NCBI GenBank assembly: GCA_023389535.1
Contig: JAEWEH010000146.1
Location: forward strand, 1 to 14,796
Length of the DNA stretch: 14,796 bases
Reading direction: 5' to 3'
Origin: Pseudomonadota bacterium
Lineage (GTDB): Bacteria; Pseudomonadota; Gammaproteobacteria; Burkholderiales; Burkholderiaceae_B
Shown piece after piece: positions 7,665 to 14,778 of this stretch (position 1 is the stretch's first letter; each line of letters starts with the position of its first letter). Under the pieces are notes generated by a model. The model worked only from the letters and a program-made list of their open reading frames with translations, was not told where the DNA came from and did not search any database. The translations under genes and the position numbers were made by a program.

Positions 7665-9833
7665 TTGCGCAAGTCAATTCCAGCCTTATTCGCAGCGGCG
7701 GGCGCCGCGTTGACCCTGACCGCCTGCGATAGCAGCAATTCCGTCGCTTCCAGCGAGCCTTCGTCGCAACAACCGAACATCCTCTTTGTGATCATGGACG
7801 ATGTGGGCATCGACCAGATGGTGTCTTTCGGCTATGGCGGCGCCATAGCGCCCAGCATGCCGAATATGGATGCTGTGGCGGCCGCAGGCGTGCGTTTCCG
7901 AAACACCTGGTCCATGCCGGAGTGCTCTCCGGGGCGGGCCGCATTCTTTCTTGGCCGCTACCCCACGCGCACCAACATCTATCAGGCGATCGGCCCGAAC
8001 GACTTGGCCATTTCCCAAGTGTCCCCGTACGACATGACCACGCCCAAGCTGCTCAAACAGCCCAATTATGAAAGCGCGATGTTCGGCAAGTTCCATTTGG
8101 CCGGGCCTGAAAACAACGAAGCCGTCAACGCCACGCCCAGCGTACTGGGCTGGGATCATTTTTATGGCTGGGTCGGCGGGCTGCCCGGTTCCGTAGATAC
8201 CACCGCGGGCGGCGTAGCCCCCGAAGGTACGTATAGCTGCGGCTTCGTTCCGGGAAAACTCGCAAAAGGCGGTGCCGATACCGGCGCCTGCTACCAGTCC
8301 GACAACACTTGCAAGGTCATTACCCGGGCATCTCAGGCGGATGATGCCGCCGGCTTGCAGTGCCTGGACTCCGGCGGGATATTCGTTCCGAATGAAACCT
8401 GCGGAACCCCGCCTGGGACGCTGAACTTCACGCGCCAGAACGGTTACTACGTTTCGCCGCTGGTGATCATTCATGGTAATAACGTCGAAGAAGTACCGCT
8501 TACCGACCCACGCGCCAGACGCTATCGCACGCGTATTGAAACGGATGCCGCCATCGACTGGATCAAGTCGCGCGCGCCCAACAAGCCATGGATGGCCACT
8601 GTCAGCTACAGCTCTGCCCATACCCCGTGGCAGCAGCCGCCGGGCGGGCTGCTGGCCAAACAGGGCCCGCTCGCGGATGGCTTGAGCTGCACCGTGAACG
8701 CCACTGGCCGGGTCATCCAGGACCGCATGATCGAAGCCATGGACACCGAGTTTGGACGGCTCATGGTCGAAACCGGCCTGGCCAAGCGCGGCGACGACGG
8801 CAAGTTGATTTATGACCCCAAGGCCAGCAACACCGTCATCGCCATTGTCGGCGACAATGGTTCGATGGGCACCGCGGTCAAGCTTCCGTTCGAAGGTTCG
8901 CAGGCCAAGGGCACCGCCTATCAGACCGGGGTCTGGGATCCGCTGATCATCGCCGGTCCGCAAGTCAGCCAGCCCGACCGCGAGGTGGGGCACATGGTCA
9001 ACATGGTCGATCTGTTCCAGTTTTTCGGTGAAGTGGCCGGCATCGATGTGCAGAAGGCCGTACCGCGGACCATCGATTCGGTCGGGATCCAGGCCTACTT
9101 GACCAATCCGGGGCAGCCCAGCCTGCGCACGCTCAACTTCACCATAGGGGGCGTGAATCAACAGGCCAATGGCGGAAGGAATGGGCCGTGCGTGATCAGT
9201 ACCAGTTGCACGCAGATACCGACCTCCAAGTCGGTATGTGAAGACAACGGCGGCGTGTACTGGGGTGCCGGGCATACCGACGCCAGTGTGGTCGACCCCG
9301 ACGGACAAGGATACAAGCTTTGCGCTGACGTGAACCGGGCGCTTTTCAAGGCCGGCAAAGACCCGATCACCGTATTGCCCGAGACGTCCATGGCTGTCCG
9401 CAACGATCGTTTCAAGCTGGTCCGCAACATCACACAGACTTATGAATCGGCCACCGACAGCATTGGTTTGGTCACGACTGAAGAACTGTACGAGGTCAAC
9501 CAGGCCGCGCCAACGCCATTGCTGGATACGCCGGATCGTAACCTGCTGAAGGCGCCGACCGCCGAAACCCAAGCCACATACGATGATTTGAAAGCCAAGC
9601 TGGATAACATCCTGGCGTCCAATCCGGACTGCCCGGGGGACGGCAATATGGACGGCATGGTCGATGGCAAAGACTTGGCGGATTGGGGCCGGATCGCCAA
9701 GGCCTGGGGGCTGTCCAGCGTCTATGACTTTGTGGTCAACGGTGTCTACGATGGTTTGACGAACAATCTGGACGAGGCGGTCATCCAAAATAATCTGGGT
9801 ACGACCTGCAAGAAAACCTATGCCCTCCACTAG
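7665..9833 (+). CDS. lipoprotein sulfatase 1 (Cys-type, formylglycine-dependent) with dockerin-like C-terminus
   Basis: A 722-residue exported hydrolase of the alkaline phosphatase/sulfatase superfamily that should cleave sulfate esters. The N-terminus MRKSIPALFAAAGAALTLTAC is a lipoprotein signal with lipobox LTAC and Cys21 as the lipid site; Asp22 is at +2. Catalytic elements: metal ligands D45/D46 (IMDDVGID), the C87-S-P-G-R91 signature where Cys becomes formylglycine, K142 and H144 (GKFHLAG), H319 (SSAHTPW), D397/N398 (GDNGS) and K415 (AKGTAYQTG). Two cysteine-rich inserts lie at about 190-250 and 509-553. Residues 656-715, bounded by Cys, resemble a type I dockerin, with one good calcium loop (DGNMDGMVDGKD) and a degraded second one. 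It overlaps the FGE gene by 14 bases, a natural maturation partner. Substrate unknown; phosphonate monoesterase is a less likely alternative. Confidence 0.88.
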   Translation: MRKSIPALFAAAGAALTLTACDSSNSVASSEPSSQQPNILFVIMDDVGIDQMVSFGYGGAIAPSMPNMDAVAAAGVRFRNTWSMPECSPGRAAFFLGRYPTRTNIYQAIGPNDLAISQVSPYDMTTPKLLKQPNYESAMFGKFHLAGPENNEAVNATPSVLGWDHFYGWVGGLPGSVDTTAGGVAPEGTYSCGFVPGKLAKGGADTGACYQSDNTCKVITRASQADDAAGLQCLDSGGIFVPNETCGTPPGTLNFTRQNGYYVSPLVIIHGNNVEEVPLTDPRARRYRTRIETDAAIDWIKSRAPNKPWMATVSYSSAHTPWQQPPGGLLAKQGPLADGLSCTVNATGRVIQDRMIEAMDTEFGRLMVETGLAKRGDDGKLIYDPKASNTVIAIVGDNGSMGTAVKLPFEGSQAKGTAYQTGVWDPLIIAGPQVSQPDREVGHMVNMVDLFQFFGEVAGIDVQKAVPRTIDSVGIQAYLTNPGQPSLRTLNFTIGGVNQQANGGRNGPCVISTSCTQIPTSKSVCEDNGGVYWGAGHTDASVVDPDGQGYKLCADVNRALFKAGKDPITVLPETSMAVRNDRFKLVRNITQTYESATDSIGLVTTEELYEVNQAAPTPLLDTPDRNLLKAPTAETQATYDDLKAKLDNILASNPDCPGDGNMDGMVDGKDLADWGRIAKAWGLSSVYDFVVNGVYDGLTNNLDEAVIQNNLGTTCKKTYALH

Positions 9834-10983
9834 ACTGAAGAGGCGCCGGCTGATGGTGGCCGGCGGGGCTGCGCTTGGGCTGCTTGCCACAGGGGCCGCC
9901 CTGGGCTGGATGGGCTGGCCGCAGCCCAAGCCGCAGGCCGCCGCCATGCCCACGGTCATTGTCGGCGACGGCATTTCGACCCCCAAAAACATGGCGTGGG
10001 TCCCGGCCGGCATGTTCCTGATGGGTAGCGACAGCAAGCTTGCCCAGCCCAACGAGCGTCCCGCACACCAGGTCAAAGTCCATGGGTTCTGGATGGATGT
10101 GACGCATGTCACCAACGACCAGTTTGCCGAGTTTGTGCGCCAGACGGGTTACGTCACGACGGCCGAGAAAAAACCGGATTGGGAAACCATACGCGTACAA
10201 CTGCCTGCCGGCATACCTCAACCTCCCGACGATGCTTTGGTGGCTGGCGCCATGGTGTTCGTGGGCACCAGCGGACCGGTGAATCTGGCCGACTATTCGC
10301 AGTGGTGGCGCTATGTTCCCGGCGCCGACTGGCGGCATCCGCAAGGCCCGGGAAGCTCCATCAAGGACAAGGGCGATCACCCGGTGGTGCAGGTCAGCTA
10401 CGAGGATGTGCTTGCCTACGCCAAATGGGCCGGCAAGCGCCTGCCCACGGAAGCCGAATGGGAATACGCCGCACGCGGCGGTCTGGAGCAGGCGACTTAT
10501 GTTTGGGGCGACGAACTGATGCCCGATGGCCAGGTACAGGCCAATTACTGGGACACCCGGGACCGCCCCTTTCCGGTGGTCAGCCCCGATGCGGGCGGCG
10601 CCGCAAACACCATGCCCGCCGGCACGTTTCCCGAAAATGGTTACGGCCTTTATGACATGACGGGCAATGCCTGGCAATGGGTGGCCGACTGGTACCGTTC
10701 AGATTATTTTTCCCAGCAAGCCAGTATTGCGGCAAAGAAAGGGCCGATCGACAACCCGCAGGGGCCTGCCCAGTCCTTTGATCCATCGGAGCCGGGCATG
10801 CCGGCCAACGCGCCCAAGCGGGTCATCCGTGGCGGCTCGTTCCTGTGCAATGAATCCTATTGCTTGTCCTACCGCCCCAGCGCTCGGCGCAGCTCCGATC
10901 CATACAGCCCAATGTCCCACCTGGGTTTCAGGCTGGTCAAGGATGCACCGCCGCCCCGACTTCTGTCCCAGGCAATGCCCTAG
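9820..10983 (+). CDS. exported formylglycine-generating enzyme (FGE/SUMF1 family sulfatase maturase)
   Basis: A 387-residue protein of the FGE-sulfatase family. These copper-dependent oxidases convert the Cys of the CxPxR signature to formylglycine. The domain spans about 55-373: AWVPAGMFLMGSD (59-71), HPVVQVSYEDVLAYAKWAGKRLPTEAEWEYAARGG (187-221), NGYGLYDMTGNAWQWVADWY (273-292) and RVIRGGSFLCNESYCLSYRPS (334-354). Cys343 and Cys348 match the two catalytic cysteines of human FGE (336/341), so it should be active rather than a structural relative. The N-terminus KRRRLMVAGGAALGLLATG (7-25) has consecutive arginines before a hydrophobic stretch, suggesting a Tat signal or a membrane anchor, hence a periplasmic location. 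The ATG lies inside the end of sulfatase 1 (14-base overlap), so translation is probably coupled. Both sulfatases here are plausible substrates. Confidence 0.9.
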   Translation: MPSTRLKRRRLMVAGGAALGLLATGAALGWMGWPQPKPQAAAMPTVIVGDGISTPKNMAWVPAGMFLMGSDSKLAQPNERPAHQVKVHGFWMDVTHVTNDQFAEFVRQTGYVTTAEKKPDWETIRVQLPAGIPQPPDDALVAGAMVFVGTSGPVNLADYSQWWRYVPGADWRHPQGPGSSIKDKGDHPVVQVSYEDVLAYAKWAGKRLPTEAEWEYAARGGLEQATYVWGDELMPDGQVQANYWDTRDRPFPVVSPDAGGAANTMPAGTFPENGYGLYDMTGNAWQWVADWYRSDYFSQQASIAAKKGPIDNPQGPAQSFDPSEPGMPANAPKRVIRGGSFLCNESYCLSYRPSARRSSDPYSPMSHLGFRLVKDAPPPRLLSQAMP

Positions 10984-11133
10984 GGCGTGTTAATGCTGAA
11001 AGGACGTGCGCACTGGCCGGCTATGGACAGGCAGGCTAGGCGCAAGCGATGCTGCGTGGTTATGAAACAGCTTTTGCCGCCTTTGGCGCCGATCACGGTC
11101 TAAGCGGCATCAACCCGACCCCTTCGGATCAGC
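10984..11133. other. intergenic stretch without a recognisable gene
   Basis: The 150 bases after the FGE stop hold a 36-codon open frame (ATG 10993 to TAA 11101-11103; MLKGRAHWPAMDRQARRKRC at its start) with no good ribosome binding site and no family resemblance I know. The start of the stretch (GGGCGTGTTAATGCTG) has the look of a sequence repeated elsewhere in such genomes or an insertion sequence end, but I cannot confirm that from one copy. Confidence 0.3.
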
Positions 11134-11156
11134 AAAGCCCAGCGGTGCTGGGCTTT
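11134..11156. terminator. bidirectional intrinsic terminator between the convergent FGE and sulfatase 2 genes
   Basis: AAAGCCCAGC, a three-base loop GGT, then GCTGGGCTTT: a perfect 10-bp stem whose outer bases supply a short A-run and T-run on both strands (TTTATCTT follows on the plus strand). It sits 22 bases past the stop of sulfatase 2 and 150 bases past the FGE stop, as expected for a shared terminator. Confidence 0.85.
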
Positions 11157-11178
11157 ATCTTGCGGATGGCGCCTGTCT

Positions 11179-13362
11179 TCAAGCTGCACTGGGCGGCCGG
11201 CAATCCTTGCCCATGTTCTGCTGGATGATGGCGAGGTCAGCCTCGTCGGTCAGGCCATCGTGATTGAAGTCGTACCAACTGGACTTGCCCTCGTTGGCGC
11301 TGCTGAAGCGCTTCCATTCCTGCACATCCGCTTCATTCACCACCAGGTCCAGATTGCCATCGCCCGGGCATGTGACGCGGCTGGCCAGCAGGTTTTGCAG
11401 TTCGGAGCTCAAGGCTGTGTAGTTCTGCTGCTGCTCGGGTGTCATGGCGGCGTGGGCCAGGAGATTGCTTGGGGCGTTGTCGAGCTTGGGCGCCGGCGTC
11501 GCCTGATTGATGTGATAGAACTCGTCGGTGGATTCAATGCGCCCGCTGCCGCAATTCAGGCGATCGATGCGTACCAGCTTGAAAAATTCGTTGCGTATGG
11601 CTTTCTGCGAATCGGGCATGATGTCCACCGCTTCCTGGCCGTTCGCCACCAGGTAGTCGTTGACGGCGCAGCACGAGCCCAGGCCGGCTGCCCCGGCTGT
11701 GCCGCCGGGGCCATACCAGACGCCGCTCTGGTCTTCACATACGCCTTGCTGCGGGAATATCTGCACGCAGACATTGGATGCCGGAATGACGCAGGGCGGG
11801 GCGGGAGGCGTCGCCGTGGAAGTAATGTTGGTTCCCATCTCGGTGTAGTTAAAGCTGCGTATGCTGCCGTGGCCGGGGTCGGTCAGGTAAGGCAGGACTG
11901 GCTTGGCGTCCAGCCCTCGCGCCGCAGGCACGGCCTGGCCCACGTCGATGCCGGCCAGTTCGCCGAACAGGCTGTACAAGTCGGTGGAGTTGACCATGTG
12001 TTCCACATCCCGGTCCGGTTGTTTGACCATGGGCCCGGCCACGATCAGCGGCACCCAGGCGCCCGTCTGATAAGGAAAGCCCTTGGCGCGCGCCGGGTTG
12101 AAGGGCGCTTTGACGCTGGGCGCATACGTGCCGTTATCGGCCATGACGACCACGGCGGTATTGGTGTTCTCAGGCCGGTAATCGAGCGTGCCGTCCGGCT
12201 TGCGTTGGGCCAGGCCCGCTTCCACCAGCAGGCGGCCGACTTCATGGTCCAGGGCTTCGAGCATCTGGTTGGTCAATTCACGCTGTTCCGGGACGTTCCC
12301 GGTGCTGCAGGAGTAGGCGCCGGTGGGCGTCGACCCTGCCGGCAGCAGGGAAACCGGCGGCTGCTGCAACGGCGTATGGATGGCGGAATAGCCCACGCTG
12401 AGCATCCAGGGCTGGTTCGGCGACTGTTGTTTGAGCCAGGCCACCGCTTTGTCTGTTTCCAGCACGCTGCGGTATCCGCGTGCGCGGGCATCCGAGGCCG
12501 GCACGACTTCGACGCCGCCGTCAGGCCGGTTGATGACCCATTCGCCCGTGTAGTAGCCGTTCTGTGTCGTGAAATCCAGGTATGCGGGTTTGGCCGGCTT
12601 GCATGACTGGCCCGGATCGAACAGGCCACCGCGCTCCAGGCAACTGCGTCCGGGTGTTTCGGCGGCTGCGATGGATATGGCCGTGCAGCTGCCGTCGGCC
12701 TGATAACAAGCGCCGCTGTCGGCGCCATGGGCGGGATCATCTTTGGTATTGGGTACGAATCCGCAGCCATAGACAGCGCCGGAGGCATGGTTGGCGCCGC
12801 CAGCCGTCGCATCGATGGGGTAGGGCGCGCCGTCCAGATAGCCTTCGAAGTAATCCCAGCCCAGTTCCCTCATGACGCCGTTGCCCAGCGGGTTGTTGTC
12901 GGGATTCAGGTCGGAGCCGGATAAATGCATTTTGCCGATGAGCGCATTGACATAACCTTTTTCCTTCAGCAGCTTGGGCGTGGTCAGTTCAAACGGCGAT
13001 ACCTGCGAATTGGCCAGGTCGAGTGCAACGATGGCATTGCGCACGTCGGTACGGAAAGGGTAGCGTCCCTGAAAGAAAGTGGCGCGCGTGGGCGTGCAGG
13101 TGGGCATGGACCAAGCATTGCGAAAGCGTACCCCGGCATGGGCGATGGCATCGATATTGGGCGTTTTCGCGGCGGTAAGGCCGCCATAGCCGAAGACCGG
13201 CAACTGATCGACACCCAGGTCATCGAGAACGACGAATAGAATATTGGGCGTGGGCGTCTGGGGTGTGCTTGCGCTGGATGCCACGCTGTTGCTGCTGTCG
13301 CAGGCGGTAAGGGTTACCGCGGCGCACGTCGCGGCGATCAGTGCTGGGAGTGCCTTATGCAA
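11179..13362 (-). CDS. lipoprotein sulfatase 2 (Cys-type, formylglycine-dependent) with dockerin-like C-terminus
   Basis: A 727-residue paralogue of sulfatase 1, similar over its whole length. Lipoprotein signal MHKALPALIAATCAAVTLTAC with lipid site Cys21; the first ten mature residues (CDSSNSVASS) are identical to those of sulfatase 1. Catalytic elements: D47/D48, C89-T-P-T-R93, K144/H146 (GKMHLSG), H329 (SAIHTPL), D409/N410 (ADNGT) and K427 (AKGFPYQTG). Cysteine-rich inserts occur at about 200-254 and 524-565. The C-terminal module 665-721 is a better dockerin-like unit than in the paralogue, with loops DGNLDLVVNEAD and DFNHDGLTDEAD, again enclosed by cysteines. It starts at TTG behind GGAGAA and lies 204 bases downstream of gspF on the same strand. 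It needs an FGE, presumably the convergent neighbour. Substrate unknown. Confidence 0.88.
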   Translation of the reverse strand: MHKALPALIAATCAAVTLTACDSSNSVASSASTPQTPTPNILFVVLDDLGVDQLPVFGYGGLTAAKTPNIDAIAHAGVRFRNAWSMPTCTPTRATFFQGRYPFRTDVRNAIVALDLANSQVSPFELTTPKLLKEKGYVNALIGKMHLSGSDLNPDNNPLGNGVMRELGWDYFEGYLDGAPYPIDATAGGANHASGAVYGCGFVPNTKDDPAHGADSGACYQADGSCTAISIAAAETPGRSCLERGGLFDPGQSCKPAKPAYLDFTTQNGYYTGEWVINRPDGGVEVVPASDARARGYRSVLETDKAVAWLKQQSPNQPWMLSVGYSAIHTPLQQPPVSLLPAGSTPTGAYSCSTGNVPEQRELTNQMLEALDHEVGRLLVEAGLAQRKPDGTLDYRPENTNTAVVVMADNGTYAPSVKAPFNPARAKGFPYQTGAWVPLIVAGPMVKQPDRDVEHMVNSTDLYSLFGELAGIDVGQAVPAARGLDAKPVLPYLTDPGHGSIRSFNYTEMGTNITSTATPPAPPCVIPASNVCVQIFPQQGVCEDQSGVWYGPGGTAGAAGLGSCCAVNDYLVANGQEAVDIMPDSQKAIRNEFFKLVRIDRLNCGSGRIESTDEFYHINQATPAPKLDNAPSNLLAHAAMTPEQQQNYTALSSELQNLLASRVTCPGDGNLDLVVNEADVQEWKRFSSANEGKSSWYDFNHDGLTDEADLAIIQQNMGKDCRPPSAA

Positions 13363-13366
13363 CGTT

Positions 13367-13372
13367 TTCTCC
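13367..13372 (-). promoter_or_regulatory. ribosome binding site of sulfatase 2 (TTG start)
   Basis: On the minus strand GGAGAA is followed by four bases (AACG) and TTG (13362-13360). No ATG start exists nearby that would keep the lipoprotein signal, so TTG is the initiation codon. Confidence 0.7.
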
Positions 13373-13452
13373 AGTCAGTCGTTTGGCCAGGGCCAATACG
13401 CAGAGCCTACGCCGACCGACGCATTGGCTGTGGGATGGCTGTGGGCGCCTTA

Positions 13453-13481
13453 ATTGTGAATTTGCGCAACAATGGTAACAA
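13453..13481 (-). promoter_or_regulatory. candidate promoter of sulfatase 2 in the gspF-sulfatase gap
   Basis: On the minus strand TTGTTA (13481-13476) and CACAAT (13458-13453) are separated by 17 bases, each matching four of six consensus positions. The spacer contains the palindrome TTGCGCAA (13462-13469). The 9-mer ATTTGCGCA occurs here (13460-13468) and again at 13526-13534 in the same orientation, which could mark a regulator site. If real, sulfatase 2 has its own promoter and need not depend on gspF transcription. Confidence 0.35.
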
Positions 13482-13566
13482 ATGATTCGATGAATGGCAC
13501 CCCAAGTTACATAAAAACCATTAGCATTTGCGCAGCGCCAGTGCATTCGAGGCGCGGTAGGAAGCT

Positions 13567-14778
13567 CTACCGGATCATCTGATTGATTTCGATGATGGGC
13601 ATCATCACGGCCAATACAATGACCAGGACGACGCTCCCCATGATCAGGATCATCAAGGGTTCGAGCAGCGCGGTCAGCGTCGTCGCGCGGCGCTCCAGTT
13701 CGTCCGACAGTGTGCGGGCGGCGCGTTCCAGCATGGGGGGCAGCTCGCCCGTACGTTCGCCGCTGCCTATCAAGTGAATCAACAAGGGCGGGAAAACTTT
13801 CTGCATCGCCAGCGCCGGCGCCAGCGGGCTTCCTTCTTTGACATGGCGAGTGGCTTCGTCCACGGCGAGGCGCAATCTGTCGTTGTTCAGGGTGCGGCTG
13901 GCGGCCTCCAGGGCGGCCAGCAAGGGAACCCCGCTGCTCGTCAGGATGCCGAGCGTGGCTGCGTAGCGGGCGGTATTGACGCCCAGTACATACCGGCCGA
14001 ACAATGGCAGGCGCAATACGCGGGTATGCCAGGCCAGCCGGGCGGCAGGGTTGCGCAAGCGCCAGCGCCATAGCGCGAACGCCAGGGCCGCGCCCGCTGC
14101 GACGATGACCCCCCATTCCTGCACGAAGCCGCTGGCGGCCAGCATGAAGCGCGTCAGCAGGGGCAAAGTTTGATGGGCCTGGTTGAAAGCGCCCACCACT
14201 TGAGGCACCACATAGCTCAGCAGGAAGACCACGATAGCGATCGACACTATGGTGACGATCAGTGGGTAAATAAAAGCGGTCAGTATTTTGTTGCGTAGTG
14301 CGCCGCGGGATTCTATATAGTCGGCCAGCTTTTCCATGACCTGGGATAGGTCTCCGGACTGTTCCCCAGCGTCTATCAGGGCGCGATAAATAGCAGGAAA
14401 GTCCCGCGGACGTGCCGCCATTGCTTCGCCCAGTCTGTGACCCGCGCGTATGTCCGACCGGACGGCGGCCAGCGCGTGGGCCACGTGCTGGCGCTCGGCC
14501 TGTTCCAGCGTTGCGCTAAGCGCCGCCTCGAGCGGCAGGCGCGCTGCCAGCAGACTGGCCAGTTGGCGGGTCAGCCAACCCAGGTCCGCGTCGCTGATGC
14601 GCGGGCCTTTCAGCATCTTTCCGGCCTGCGTATGGCCACCGCCGGTGGCTCGCAGCGTCAAGGGCAGCAAGCCCCGCGAACGCAACATCTGGCGGGCGTT
14701 GCGTTCAGTATCGGCATCGATCAAACCGCGTTCCACCCGTCCCGCGGCATTGGAAGCTTCATACTGATAGTTAGGCAT
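13567..14778 (-). CDS. gspF: type II secretion system inner-membrane platform protein GspF
   Basis: A 403-residue protein of the GspF/PilC family, the polytopic inner-membrane platform that links the cytoplasmic ATPase GspE to the pseudopilus. The opening MPNYQYEASNAAGRVERGLIDADT is typical of GspF rather than PilC. Two copies of the T2SSF domain are seen (about 68-191 and 270-393), each with the conserved glycine motif: GEQSGDL (138-144) and GERTGEL (340-346). Membrane segments lie at about 168-192, 221-238 and 372-396, and the tail MMPIIEINQMIR is characteristic. GGAG lies seven bases before the ATG, close to the window edge, so upstream gsp genes cannot be seen. Downstream is not gspG but a sulfatase on the same strand after 204 bases. 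A related type IV pilus or competence platform protein is less likely. Confidence 0.92.
   Translation of the reverse strand: MPNYQYEASNAAGRVERGLIDADTERNARQMLRSRGLLPLTLRATGGGHTQAGKMLKGPRISDADLGWLTRQLASLLAARLPLEAALSATLEQAERQHVAHALAAVRSDIRAGHRLGEAMAARPRDFPAIYRALIDAGEQSGDLSQVMEKLADYIESRGALRNKILTAFIYPLIVTIVSIAIVVFLLSYVVPQVVGAFNQAHQTLPLLTRFMLAASGFVQEWGVIVAAGAALAFALWRWRLRNPAARLAWHTRVLRLPLFGRYVLGVNTARYAATLGILTSSGVPLLAALEAASRTLNNDRLRLAVDEATRHVKEGSPLAPALAMQKVFPPLLIHLIGSGERTGELPPMLERAARTLSDELERRATTLTALLEPLMILIMGSVVLVIVLAVMMPIIEINQMIR

Noticed and set aside
7686..10115. 809-codon open frame on the minus strand
   Set aside because: It lies wholly opposite sulfatase 1 and the start of the FGE gene, has no recognisable domain and no ribosome binding site; an antisense frame left open by high GC codon bias.
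10993..11103. 36-codon open frame downstream of the FGE
   Set aside because: No convincing ribosome binding site or known family; kept only as part of the unexplained stretch.
11260..12606. 448-codon open frame on the plus strand
   Set aside because: Antisense to sulfatase 2, without domain or start signal; shadow frame.
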